Part shown: positions 1-14,900 of the stretch, one piece after another
How the letters are laid out: every line of letters starts with the position of its first letter
How positions within the stretch are numbered: position 1 is the first letter of the stretch
Origin: Apostichopus japonicus
Taxonomy: Eukaryota; Echinodermata; Holothuroidea; Aspidochirotida; Stichopodidae
Assembly (NCBI RefSeq): GCF_037975245.1
Contig: NC_092571.1
Coordinates: 1,344,501 to 1,408,500, forward strand
DNA: 64,000 bases
Direction: 5' to 3'
The notes under the pieces: model-generated
Told to the model about the DNA's origin: nothing
The model's input: the letters and a program-made list of their open reading frames with translations, nothing else
Databases searched by the model: none
Position numbers and translations under genes: made by a program

Positions 1-114
1 TACGATAACTGCGCTTTACTGCATGTCGTGGATAGGTACCAGTAGTTACAGCCGATGTCTTCGTCGCATAGCGGACACATCTTGTACGTCTCGTTGCTGG
101 CGCAAATCTCATTT
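1..114 (-). CDS. ANO7: Anoctamin exon 8 (partial), extracellular cysteine loop
   Basis: The acceptor GTCCAG ends at 115. The reading frame continues to the window edge with [19 protein letters not shown], then [16 protein letters not shown]. The MCPLC...C.YW.LS..C..A pattern is the cysteine-rich loop after helix 1 in anoctamins. The exon is cut by the window edge. Confidence 0.9.
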
Positions 115-3100
115 CTGGACGGTACGGAAAATTATTAATTTTAAAACATGATATTTAGTGTTCTTTGAAATGATGAAATGACAGTGTACGTCCGGTCAGG
201 TAAATCAGTCTTGATAATTTAAACAAAAAGTGTCATATTAAAAATTTATTAAAATTTGACAGAGAAGGGGCGGAATGAAATATGCAGAGGGATGGGACAG
301 AAGGGTCTTCCCTCACTTTGGGGGTTGGGAGGGGAGGGGTTTGACCACCCCCACCCTCCCCTGCACACACTCACTCACATACTTTTCTATTTTAGGGATA
401 CACTTCACAGCATTGCTGGACTTTTTAACTGGATTCTTGAACTTATGAAAAGAGTGCCAGGCAATGAAATGATTAAGACTATTAATTTTCATATACCTTA
501 TTATCCTTGAAGTATGACCTTGGTGGGGGGGGGGAGAACATATGAAACCATAACAAAATACACATGAAATAACTTTACATCAAAATGTAACAAGACTGCT
601 AAAGCTACATCCGCCTTTAAATCCCCCACATATTGGAAGTTTCCTTTGCCATTGAATATAGCTCATCAGTATTGGTTACACATTTTGTTGGCTATAGAAG
701 TTGCTAGAAAGGTTTCAAATTTAAGTTCCTTACAGTTCTGATTCTTCTACTCTTTGGCAGACATTCACAAGTGTTAAAACTAAGTGTCTCTGTGTGGATA
801 TAACCACTCTTATTAAAGTGGCCGTCAAATACTTAAGTGCAATGCTAAGAGATCTGTAAGCACCTTGATTAGTTGTCACCATCTTGAATTACTGGTATCA
901 CTAATATACCAGCAATGATCACAAGGCTGGATCTTACGTCCACATAATGTGAGATTTAGTGACATAGGCTTTGAGAAGGATTGAAACTTACGCAGGTACA
1001 TTCCATGATGAGGTTATGATACCGTAGAGAAAAACGATAATACCGACCACTGAGGCTGGGAGTAGCCACCCTGTATACATTCCTGTAAAGACAAAGAGAG
1101 ATGAAGAACATTGGGTTAGAAAATTGCGAGATAAAAATGTTACCTTATCAAACCACTGATGAGAGAGCACCAAACGATTTAGAAAAGCACCTGATACTGA
1201 AACTACCGGTATAGAAAACAGCATGACAGGGTTAAACATCAACAAGGACCCACAATGGGCATATAGTACCATGACTCTTTGAAAGTTTACAAGCAGAAGG
1301 GAATGAATATCCCAACTGAGAGTTGCTGAAAAGTTTAGTTGTTGGATAGGACAAGCAAATGATACACAACGATGTACTTAATTGTAAATTCTGTAAAGAA
1401 CAAGGGAACAAATCATGGATTACCTAGCCAAGCAAAGTAAATAGCTGTCTTTTCGCCAAAATATTCCCTGATGTGGTCCAATGGTTGGTATTTATACCAA
1501 GCCCCCCATCGGGCCCAGTATTTCCTCAAGACTTGACGTCTGTTCAGCTTGTCATCGGCTAAGTTGTCGTATTCCTCTGGACCCTGAAAGGCCAAAGAAA
1601 AGAGGGGGGAAAAACGGGGCAAATCGTCAAGGAGATTGAACAAGACAATACATACTGGCCCAATGGCAGTATCTATGATAACAGATGCATGTAAATGTTA
1701 AACCGAATGTCACGCTCACGGAAGCAAGAGTGGTATTGGTGCATGGAGACAAGTAAATTTAGGAAACAAAATACAACATCACAGGATTATGTTATTAGTT
1801 TCAGGCAGCACTTACATTTGATATGTATGTCTTAGTCCTACGAAACAGAATTTGTTGTTAGGTACCGAGGTCTTCATAGTTTAGTGTTTGTGTGTGTATT
1901 ATTTTTTATGATATTCAACAAAATATATGTAAAGTTGCCTGGAAGGTGCCGTATAAACACAAATTTGATTATGTCAGCCCCGGTCAGATGATTCCTAGGT
2001 ATCGTATAAACATTGACATTCAAGGAATGGTCACTCATGTTGAAACTTCAACAATCATGTTTTACTGGTCACCTTTAAAGGGAGTGAAGACTCGCGCACA
2101 AAGAAACGTCCGATGCCGGTAATCTAACCTAGTTTCGAATGATGTGTAACAGAAGTGTTAAACACCACAACCGATCCCAGCAAAAACACACACAGCTTGC
2201 TACCGTCGATAATTAGACACAAATGTACAGTCAATACATGCAGCTACGGTCAATACCCACAGCACAGTGTACATAGCAGGGCTGGCCATCTCGGGTCCAG
2301 ATAAAGATAACAAGGTATCACGTTTCATTACCTGTACTGTCTGCATTTTGTAGCAACAAGAAGAAAACTTCACTTGCAAGCAACAGAAAGTTAACCTTTT
2401 TTCAGAGGGCGACACATGATTCGGGGCAAGTCTTCAATGCCTTTAAGGTATTTCCCCTTTGTTGAGACAACTAGATGTCTGGAAGTGGGTTTTGAAAAGC
2501 AGAGGGGGGAGGGGGGAGGAAGGGTTGAAATGGGGGAAACACCTTCCTGCAGCAACCTACTATTGAAAATCTTTTAACATTCTCACCACACTTAAATTGG
2601 GGACGTGGAAGGTGTGGGGGGGGGTGGAGGGGTCTACACTGATGACCTTCAAATGTCTTCCAAAAATCATTTTATTCATACAGAGAGTAATTAATCCATT
2701 TTTAAACAACACAGAAGAAGAAAAAAAACACAAGAAAAAAAATCAAAAATATGTGTTTTGATACATTTTTTGATACATTTTCCCAAAACATTCGATTGTC
2801 TTACATCATGTAAAGGATAGGCGGCTTGAAATACATCCTCTTCTAGTAGTCGATCGATCCCGACCTCGGCCCGTTTTCTCTTTCCGTAGGTCACGTTTTG
2901 TAGGATTTCGTTGACCACCCGGATCCTGTCCGTGTTGGTGAAGAATCGGTCCCTGTTTTGACTGCCGACAAATCTGGAAGAAAATGACAAAGATTTCAAA
3001 AGAGTATTTGTCATAAAAAAATTATAAAGAAATAAAAAGGTAAAATATTTTTTTGTACAACATTTACAAAGAGCAAATAAATTATTGGGAATGACAGAAT

Positions 3101-6100
3101 TTCAAGTCATTAGGATAACTCAGCAGTTCATGAATATCAGAAACTTTATCATCTTAATAAAATAATGAATTAATAGATAACAAAATCATATAATAACAAT
3201 CGCGGAAGGTTACTTGTGACCCGATTCCTGAGGTGGTTATACTCGTTCCAATCTCAAGCAAACCCAAACATTTCTCAGCTCATTCAAATGAACATCAATA
3301 TCATGAACTTAAACAGCATGAGGAATCTGCTCTACTTTCATACTCTTTAAATATATATTATGAATTATGAATATATTGCCTACAGGCTATCAAGGGCAGC
3401 AGTACAGTCTACCCTCCTCCGCCCCCCCCCCCCTCCCTTTTTTCGACAACTTTACAACAACAACAAATTCTTTTCTCACTCCCAGGAGACACAAGATGGT
3501 CGACTCTCTGAGAAGTCTTCTTTTCAGTTACCTCCCCCCACCCCCCCTGTCCCCCTGCCTTGGCCCACTCTTATTAAAAACAAAAATACCTGATTATCCC
3601 AATTGTTTCCCACACTGACTGAAAATACTTTTCAGTTTCTATGATTAACTGGGAATTATTTGAATATAATAAGAAGGACATTTTCTTTTGAAAACTTTTA
3701 CTTTTTTCCTCCTCAAAACCCATCATTGTCTGCTCTTTTGTTTGTTGCCCGGGCCATAAATTTTACCAAAAAAAAAATTATACAACTCATCAACACATAT
3801 ATCTGTTATACTCACTTGTGAAGCTTTGATCTCTTAAAGGAACAGGTATAATAATCCAGAGGCTGGAAGGGAACCTCTTGATTCATGGGATTTGGAAGTT
3901 TAAGCTTGGTCATAAGCTTTCCCGACCAATTCAGATTGGGATTCGGCTGAGCCTGTCAAGATGGTGAAAGGATTATTGGGATATTTTCTGAGTTTTTTCT
4001 TTCTTAATTTCATGTTTTAGAATCAATACGATATAAGTAAACATCATAAATATACTAAGAAAAGATGAAAGGGTAACCATCATTACACCAACAATGTTTT
4101 TCAGACAGGATGGGAGAGTGTGAGGAGGGGTGGGATGCAGGTGGAGGGGGTTGCGGGGGGGGCGGGTAGAATGGAAAACTCACAAAGTCGATGGTGACAT
4201 CTTGCAACAGTCGTGCACATGGATAAACTGTTTATACTGAAAACAATATTATAACATTTAATGTCCTCTTAAGATCAGATGTACATCCTACTCAGACTGC
4301 CTCAGATAGAAGAGTTAACCCACAATAGGGAGTGGTTCAATCTCTACCCTTCATCCCTCCCTCCGTCCACCTCCCCCCGCTCCCCCCCCCCCCAATCCCC
4401 ATCTAATCAACAACTCCTTCAATGGCTAAGCAAGGCAGAGTCAGGAAATCCCATAAAATCCAGAGTTATGACTATAATAATGCTTCAGATTGAAATGGCC
4501 CTAACACATCTCTGCTAAGAGGTGGAAAAAAAGTCTTATGGAACCCTGACTTAATTACCAAATGGATAGCCGTATTGTCAGTTTGAGATATCTAGTGTGG
4601 ATACAGTGTGTTCACTTACTGTATGAGAGGGTATATGTAAACCTTACATAATGGGGTAAGATGCTAACATATTTGTCTTTCTGGACTTCCCGATAGAAAA
4701 CCCTTTAAAGCACCGACAAAGATCAGCTCGTATAAACATATTTTTAACATGAAACATAACTTGACCATACTATCTCAAAATGATGGTATTTACTGACAAA
4801 CATAATTTGGAGACTTGTAAGAAGTCAATCAAGTTAAGATGTCGAAATAGTTCAATGCAAATGCTAAACATGTTGAAACATGTAATTATGTTGTTTTGAT
4901 CATAGATTATATCACTGAAGCTTTTGTGAGTAAACTAAATTAAAGAAAAGACAATGTACATTATTAATATGAATATATTTTAGCATATTGAATTACGTCA
5001 TAAATTGGTGTTGGGCAGCACGTTTAGAAACCAAAAACATTATAATCTTAGTCCTTGAATTTGATCTAATATTAAGTTTAAGTCGAGATGAACGCAAAGA
5101 TGATACTTCACACTTCACCTCTGTCCGTATTATGTTACTATTGCGTCAGACATACCAAAACAAAGACACTGCAACCTTGAAGTCTAGGAATACTACATTT
5201 TTGTTTTTTTAAACTGCTTTGGTTACAAACAGGAAAGGAGTGGCACAGACAGCAAAATATCAAATTATCTGATGGTAGTTGAAAAAAAGGGAAACTCTTT
5301 GTGTTAGGATCCATGCAGACTAAAAAAAAAAAAAAAAGCACGTACCTGGAGAGGTGCCTTGAGTCCCAGTTCCTCTGCGAAGAACACCATGCACTGCCAT
5401 GGGGCGTGAAGTTTGTAATAAACGATCACTTTCTTCTCCGTTTCTACGGCGTCCTCTTCGACAACCAAGCCGGCTTCGGTGATGTTTTGCAGGTATTTCT
5501 TCCTCCATCCGTCCTGCTTTTCGGCTTCGATTTCCTCCTCGGTCGCAGGCAGGCCTTTCTCTCTCCGTACTTCGGCTTCTTTTTCTTTCTTCTGTAGTTG
5601 TTTCTCCGAGAGTTTTTCTTCCTCGTAGACGATGACGAAATCTACCCCAAATTTTGGGATGTGAAAACTAATTAATTGCCTGACTGAAATATTATTCAAT
5701 GTTCTGCTATGACTTACAACCACACTACTTTTTCTTGCAGAGTCAAAATTGAATACTAATCAACGATCTGTCTTACTAAATTTAATTAAAACATCATTTT
5801 GAAAAAGTGAGTTGGTATGGTCACCTACACAAAGTACTTGTTATATTAGCAAAGACTTCCAGTGAATTTTAAGAATGTTTTCAGTCAAAATTTCATACCT
5901 ATTTTCCGTTTCCCGTCATTGAAAAACGTGCCCGGATCATCTCTTTCTCTGCTCTGGCCAAGGACGTTCAGAACAAGAGGCCCATCTTCTGACTCGTCCT
6001 ACAGTGGCGCAAAAAATAATAATTAATTAGTAAATATTAATTACAAATATGCAGCTTAGCCTACACGTGATTGGCTTCACCGTGTTCTGCGTTAGAAGTA

Positions 6101-8951
6101 TAACTTTTAATTCGCGCTTCTTGTGCCTTTGGTAGAATAATGAATCAGTACCCATTCATTGACCCTGGGTCACTGGTGGACTGTGACTGTCCCCTGTCAG
6201 TTATCAAAATTTATAGCCTCAGATATATCAACAACAAAAAACATTGACAAGAGGTCATATTAATTCATCATACATCCACATAAATTTAAAATGGGTAAAC
6301 CATTAACCCCACAAAATACCCCCCCCCACCTCCCACTCCTCCCTTTCCACACTTGTCCCCTATCCCTCTTTTCCATGTTTTTTTTTTCAGCTTTGAAAGG
6401 TTATAATGACAGCCAACAATCAATCCACCATATGTTACAACACACAGGCAGGACTCACGTAATACTACAGTACGTATATAGTGCATTACACTGCACATCT
6501 ATAACTTTGTCATAACAATATCGGTATTAATTACGTGTACGTAGAATCTAGAATCTAAAAGCCAAACCCTTCCAATAAAATGTCAGTCTACAGGCTGCAT
6601 GCCTTTCATATACGATGTCAGTAAAGTAATCTACTGATGTGTGACAACCGTACATGGTTCATAGATTTTTAATATCTTTTCTAGTACTGTTGCTATACTA
6701 ACCTGTAGACCACAAAAAATGAAACTTAACTACTAGTACCGTCTAATAGTGCGGCTAATGGTCAATTTATCCACGTATTAACTCAGTTCCCTCCATTGAA
6801 CATTCAGTGAAAGCATATCTGAGGTTTGCTAATATTAATGAAAACCAAGTCAATCCATTTGTTTGTGAAAGAAAATGCAAGCAAACTACAAAACTAGAAA
6901 CATATTTTTTTTTTTTATTGTAGTATATATCATTTTTGCTTATTAAGCACACCATAAGTATTTCAGGACTTGCATGTTTAACTGAAACACAAAAGGGTCC
7001 AATTCAGTAGTTATACTATTAAATTAAGACATTGAGAGTACGGTGGATGTGCGGAGACAGGTACAGTAAGGAGTACAAGATAGAAGTAACTCCTATAAAT
7101 ACTCAGGGATATCACTGTGGGGGGGGGGGTGGAGGAGAGGAGGGGGATTTAGAAAATAATTGACACAATGTTATAATAATAATAATAATGGACACTTTGT
7201 ATAGTGCCGGTATCCGCCCGAAGGTGCTCATGGCGCTTTGCAGAAACAACAGAAAAAAGGTTACATAAATGAAATTTGGAACAGGTAGTTTTTAGATTTA
7301 TCTTGAAGGTTCCAAGGCTGTTGACAAGTCTTACTGATTGAGGTAAGTTATTCCACACTTTTGCGGCTGCACAGGAGAAGGATCTCTGGCCCCTCCGATT
7401 CCTTGAAACATGTTATGTAGTACACAAACTATAATGAATTATCAATATACCATAATAATTTGCAGTTTTTCCCCCCACAAATGTTGAACCATGGCTTACT
7501 TAAATGCAGTTACAGTGGCAACTTGAATCAAACATGGTAATACCCAGATGGTTTGACGGGGAAAGTGTTTAAGAGGTAAATTAGGTAAATTGCAATGAGT
7601 CTTAAGATCTTAGACTAACAAGAACTGTATGAAATGTATATTGATAACCGATCAATCAATATTACCTTATCAAATATATTGGTAACCGATCAATCAGTCA
7701 TACCGTATCAGATATATTGATATTAATCAATATTCTAAAACTTACTGGGTTTGGATATTAACGAGTGATGAGCTTATATGTCTCCTCAAACCCTCAGCAC
7801 TCTCGTTCTACCGCATCTAGAGTGAACTGGTAACATTTTAACACTGTGCACCGCCCTCTACGTCCTGACCCCTCCCTTCTCATGAGACCACCTGCCCTCC
7901 TAACGTGATTCCCGATCCGCTACTAGGGGTACACAAAACGAACACTCTAGACACTTTGGGTGGTAGAGTGAGAAGGGAGTTAACTGACTGGAGGGGTCGG
8001 TCACAGAGGGGGCACAGTGTTTATAGGTTACCAGTTCACTCTAGACACGGTAGAATAAGAGTGCTAAGGTGGTGAGGAGGCTGGTAAGCTAGGAGCGTAG
8101 GAAATCAATCAGTGTAAGTCAGACATTTCTAACTGTGTTTAATGTGTGTTGATTCCATACTGTACTGCACCATAGAGAGTATTCCATGGTTTTATTTGAT
8201 CACAGACCTGTATGATAATTAACATATTATTTGACACTTCTCCATCTTTGTATTACCGTAGTTATTTAATTTTGTTTGTCAGATTTATCGGTGATGTAAA
8301 TTTAAACTCTGAAAATCGAGTCATCATGCCGTCAACTAAATTGCTACAGAATGGGACGTGTATAATGACTGCAAATTTTACACACAAATTTTTAAGAAAA
8401 GCAAAGAAATAAATGGGATGTAATTTAGAATTATAAATGCAAAATATATCATAAATTGAATCAAAAATGAATCCAAAAAAGAGTTATACTCAAGGAGAGC
8501 ATACCGTCCTGTACATTATAAACATGTCCTTGAGTCAAATTAGTACTACTGTACAAGTATTGTTAAAGAAGGTCATTAAACAAATTTTTGACAAAGCCAC
8601 TTGAAAATTACAAGAGGCCTGGTGGATAACGCATGACTGATATGCCTACACATTTGCCTACTTGAATACTGCACAAACTGTAAGTGAATCACATCAAATA
8701 TATAATGGCATGCCTATATGCAGGCACACATACACTTACTGTTTGTATATATATTGTGCAAGATTCACATACTTATACTGTATATGCCTACCAGTAAAAT
8801 CAGTGCACACACTGTCATAAGTCCATGCGACCTCACTGAAGTACAGTACATGCACTACCAGCATAAAGTGTGTATTGATTCCCAGTGACGTTACTTGCAT
8901 GCAACATAACTGAAAACCACAGTTTTGTGTTAGAGCAGATTCACAAAAATT

Positions 8952-8983
<32 letters not shown>

Positions 8984-11900
8984 GATAACTGTGAATTAAA
9001 ATGCAACGCCTTTCAAGGCAACCTCGTTTTCGATATTTAGGCAGTGTTGAGGAGGGGGAGGTTGCTATCCATGGCAACAGCTTCAACATTTGAGAGGACA
9101 GGAAAAGTTGCTTCCCCATTCTTCTTCCCAAAAGTGGAAACACAATTAAAAGTGGAACAAATTCAGTTTCAGTACTACCAACAGCAAAATCAGGATGAAA
9201 GGGACACAAGACTGAAACTTGTTTACGGGGAAAGGAGATACAAAAGAAGATATAATGGTTAGGAACTGATAAGTACCTTCCTCTCCTCTCTCCCCTCCCC
9301 CCTCTCCCCCACACCCTCCACCAGGGTCCATGCTATATTCAAAGTGGAAGTCATTTTGTCAAGTGTATAGTTACAATATGCAGTCAAACCAAAATATTCT
9401 TAGTTTTTTACAATTTTTGCAAACTGTGTGAAAGTTTTTTCTTCCTTTGAAAACGTATTTTAATATATTCAATTTAGAAAAAGAGGCTGTTTATAACAAG
9501 GTCAGTTTATCAGTAATTCCAAGCTTGATTATATGGCTTCCGAAACATTCTCTCCAAACAGCTCTGTTTAACTTATATGCACAGGTGATACGAAGAAAAC
9601 ATGTCATTGAAACAACTTGCCCCTTTGTCTACAGGTTAAGAAATCACGAAAGGCAAATATTGAGCTAAGCCAATGCAGTCAAGGGTTTGCAGCAAACACG
9701 ATCCATTCAAGAAATGTCAACAGAAAGTATATAAATCCAGCATAGGGTGCATGATGTCAACAAGTCAACTTTGATAGGAACGTTGATACTCTCATTTTAC
9801 AGCTCACATTAACATAACAACCTATATAGATGTCTGAAGGAGAAATGTCTTGTGTGATACATGCTAACTTTAGGTAATTTACACATCATGGAAGAATTAG
9901 GATGATTTCAGGCATAATTTTCATGAAGGTTTGTCATAATTATCCACAGGACTTATCTACTGAAATGTGCGAGGGTGATTGCATACCTTGCCTAAATAAG
10001 TGCGAGAAGTGCAATTTGTTGCACACGTTAAAAAACAGAAAAAGAAAAGAGAAGAAATAAATATTTTTTTCTTATAGACCATCAAAAAAGATGGAACAAA
10101 AAGAAAGTCCTATATTACTATGTCCATTCATAAAACTCAACCATATACAAAATTCTATACTTGTACCCACAGATCACACAAGTGCTGTATTGCATTGTAC
10201 ATGGAAGGCAAGCAGCCTATATACTCAGACTGTAAAATTATGCCGCAAGAGGATTTCAGGGAATACAGTGTAGAGCAAAAACTTTGTGTAGAATTATTTT
10301 GCTTATATATATATATACTATTTTTAATGTTTATAATTTTGGTATATTTTTGATAAAATTACTGGAAATAAAATGTATGTGTATATAAACTTTTACACAC
10401 TTTGACATAATTTGGGTATATTAGGGATTTCGTCTGGAAATTTTTGCATATATAGTACAGTATATTGTGTATGACAGATTAGGTTATTCTGTGCCTATCT
10501 AGCCTATATCCTAGGCTGTATACATTTGCACTTGCTGAGGCAAGCAATCCCATTATTGCAAGGAAAGGCCAAACTGAATACATAGACCTGTATAAGATTC
10601 TCACATAACTACTTCCCTACTTGCCATTTCCTCAACAATATTACTAAATAGTAGTAGTAGATTGCTCACATTTTCAGCCTGTGCAATTAATTTCAAGATC
10701 CTAATTAATGGTATGCCTTCTCAGTGTTGGATGCAGGGATTAAACCACAACTAACGAATACTAAAACAAGACTAGAATTGATTGAACCATTAATAGAGAC
10801 CCCTAATTAGTAACTTGTTCTAATTAAATATACTTTAGCTATGAGTACATTTCTGATTAATTCAATCCTATCAAAACAATTTTAACCATGAAACTTTCAT
10901 ATTTTAAGCAAAGTTAGAAGTGAAGTAGTCAAGAGGGCAAAATCATTTCTGTTTTTCTTCTCCAAATTTGCTCAGTTGTCTTCTTTCTATAAAGAAAACC
11001 CTGCCTTCAGTACTGTCAAACTGTAGGATTCCATTGTGATGGAATTTGTGGCATATATGCATATTTATGCAAATGAATTTGCATATAATATGCTTACCTT
11101 TTAAACTAATGGTTTCATTAATATTTAGATAGCAATATTAACATTGCTGTATTATAAGCCTATGTAGTAGCTGACAATAACATTAGAATCCATGTTCATT
11201 TCAACTCCATATGCACAGTTTTTTTTTGTTTACAATATTTCCATAATCTGCATATTTATGAATATTTTACTTACATCCGCTTCATCTCCGAGCAATCGTA
11301 GAGACTCGGATCGGTACTCATCTTCGTCTTGTACGGATGGCATATTGCTTTCGCTTGATTATGCCAAATCTAGCTACATTAAAAAGTCAAATATGGTCAC
11401 AACATCCAAGTAGGCTAGATTAAAACATCTCTTGTAGTCCAATATTAACAGCAACCACAAAAAAACACTGAATATATGGATATGTCATCCCGGCTATTAC
11501 TTTACGTCCTTGGAATAATCGATTAAAGAATTACAACCCTAAGCAAACTCTTTCCTACGTGCTTGGAAATTCATGACTTACTTTGATACAATATGTTCAA
11601 ACACTGGCACAATATAGAACATAATCCAAATGTATGAAATGTCCAAGTAAACACGAGCTAACAAACTCTTCTCAGTCCTGCAATGAAACGAATGCTCTTA
11701 ATGGTCCACCAAGTCAATCAAGAAAGAGTGTTTCTTTCAACAACAACCTGTTCACTAATGAACATTCTAAGGGTACCTTTCAAACTTAAGTTTGATCTGT
11801 CTGTCTACTGTGCTTGCTACCACCAAAAGATTTCACAAACGGATCCAGTTTTATTCAGTTAAACAGGATCTTCCATAAACAAAAAAACAAAAAATAAAAC

Positions 11901-14900
11901 ATCAGAATAAAGTTGCTGGTGTCTGTTCTCCACTTTGTAGAAGTCCAAACAGATCCTAAACCGTCTTTTTTATTCTGTTTTTTTTTTTTTAGATGAAACA
12001 CAAAATAGAAGAACTTTTTCCTAAAGAAAAACTGCATGAAATATATACAGTAATCACAGGCATCTGCAACGGTTGTGTAACTGGCGATAAAACAAACTTG
12101 AGATATAACTCATAGAATTCTACTACTGTAGATACTACCACGAAGGACACATCAGTTAGTAATAAACAGACAAGTTTTCTGTTGTACTTCTATTGGAGTT
12201 GCTGTGCAGGCTCTAATCAGTTGTATTAACAGTGGTTTTATCATTGTCAGAAATCTCTTTTTGAAATCACTGATGCAATACGGGGGATAAGGGTTTGTGG
12301 GCCGAGACATGACCTTAGCAACACACAGACAATAAAAAAAAAAAAACCAAAAAAAAGAAAAGAAAAGCCACAGATTATGATATTTAACAGACAATATACC
12401 AATAGCTCTATTCTTGTTTACTATAGCTAAACTGTATGTAAGTCAATCCAGGTACTGCATTCCATGCATTGCTGCGTCAGACCGCACGCATAATAACCTG
12501 CCCTATAAAGGAACAAATGTTTAAAAAAGTATCTTGACATTTTCTTTATCCTCTGCTCAATCTGCCCCCAAAAAATTCCATGTTAAGCTACTACATAATG
12601 AGGTTATAGTTTAAGCTAGATACACCCAGAAATCAGTTATAATCAACAAAAATTTTGAAATTTTGAAGTCCAAATTTTTCGTTTTAAATCATGGGAGAAG
12701 TGGAAGATTTAATTCCATTTGTAAAATGAAGGTCTGGTTTGATTTTAGCAGTACTTATGATAGCATTTTCCAGGACTTCTCTTCGTAAAATCAAGGTCTG
12801 CTTTGATTTTCCGCAGTACTTACAATAGCATTTTCCACTTTGTAAAATGAAGGTCTGATTTGATATTTGCAGTACTTATGATAGCATTTTCCATGACTTT
12901 CTGGTCGCTTTTTGGTCGCCTCCTTCTCACAATACACTAACATCTAGCTAATATCAAAATTCAATGGAGGCCAGACACATCCTTGATATGATTCACCTTC
13001 AAATTTGAGGAATTAAAAAAAAAATACATATCCAACACAACCATAATTAACTACTACAGAAGCTTTGAAAACCATCCTTACATTAGGTCGATCAAGTAAT
13101 GAAGGCCAAATTTTGAAGGAAAAAACAAAACAATTGGCGGTTAAATTGCCACCTATTTATTAGTTTGAAAAAATTGGTAATATTCATCCACTGGTGTAAT
13201 GATGACTGATTATCTGTACGTGCTATATGTTATTCACAAATGTGTGTGCATTTAACACAGTAATAGGACGCACGCTTGGGGAGGGATTTATTAAATTAAT
13301 ATTAAAAACAACTGGTAACATGATCATGTCTGTGAGCTTGATGTTGCCAGATATATGGAATGGGCAACAGATGGCATCCTGATATATACTAACTTAACTA
13401 ACCTAACTCCTTTTGATAGTTTACAATTCTGTGAAAGTTACCACCCCCTTTAACCTTACCCCCTTTCCCCCCCCAATCTACTACTGATTTCTACATTTCA
13501 GTATGTGTTAGAACCATAGGCGTAGGAGGCAGGGGGCTGCAGCCCCCCCAACCAAAAATTTGTGTGAAAATTTGGGCAACTGCTGAGAATTTTTCGGGCA
13601 CCTACTGAAAGAAAAATAATTTGCAATGTGTTTTACAATGGTTAAACTATTATCATTATTATTGTAACGGCTTCCCCAATAATTCTAACCAATATGGAAG
13701 GGCTATAACACGGAAAATGATTGTATGCTATTGGCATGCGATGTGATAACCGGTGCATGCCTATATGATATGCATTAGAAGAAATTTTGGTTATATTTTT
13801 CGGGCAAGTCGTTACAGCCCCCCTAACTCAAATTGGGCCCCTACGCCTATAGTTAGAAAGTCTCTCCCATGACAACTAAATCAACCAATGAGAATCAAAG
13901 TGCTCCATTTCATTTATAAATCACTATAAATATATTGTCAATTTTTATAGCTTTCATACCATGTTATAGTCTTGTCATGTTTCGATACCAACAAATTCAT
14001 GACACTATGTGACCATGTTTGTAAGAAGGACAACAAAATTGATTTTGCTGCCAAACCCAGAATGCTCATTAACTATGTACAGTAAGAAAGAACTCTCTGC
14101 CAAAAACAAAAAAAACAAACATTATCTTATATGGTTGGATACGGTTGGTTTGAAACTTCAATAAATTTTTTCCCACATTGATTTCACAGAATTTTTTAGC
14201 CATAACTATATCAGCTACGTGATGAAGTTCTGTAGCCTACGCCTATAAAAAATAAACTGCGGTTAGAAAAACCGGTCCCAATTTACAGGATTTCATATCA
14301 TCTCCTCTTCGGGATTTTATGTTTTTTTGCTGGTATGAATCTTCCACTTGATATGCATTTAATTGTATGGTTAAAGCTTATAGCCATACTGCTAGTATGC
14401 TAGTTGTACAGTAGGCCCTATAGTACGGTATATACTGTAGCCTACGTGCTGTACAGACTTTAGTGTAAAATATATATACTGATTAGCGGCCAATCTGATC
14501 ATCAGGTTTAGGCCAGTACTATCGTAAATTACCGTCAGGGATGGTCAATGGAGCATTCCCAGCTGTGAGGTAAATACATCTGCTAGGCTACAGTGTTCTA
14601 TATCCTGGATGGCAGCTAGTCCACAACATGGAATACCCGCATGGTTAAGGTGACCATACTTGCCTGACTGGAATCAGGGACATTTATTGCGTGACTGATA
14701 TGGGGAGGCGTCTAAGGGGAGGGGGTGTCCCCCCCCCCTCCCCTTTGGAAAATTTTCAAGTGCCTAAGGTGCTTAGATGTAAAATGGTGATACTTAGAAA
14801 CACTTTCTAAATCAATTTTATTTTCAAAAATGTAGCTTTTTCTTGGATGAAATTTACTTACTTTACGAAAGAGTGCTAGGATAGATCGATCTAGCATCTG

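Noticed and set aside
8736-9314. 192-residue minus-strand frame
   Set aside because: It crosses a TC/TA microsatellite, shows no splice-consistent edges, no codon pattern like the real exons and no recognised similarity.
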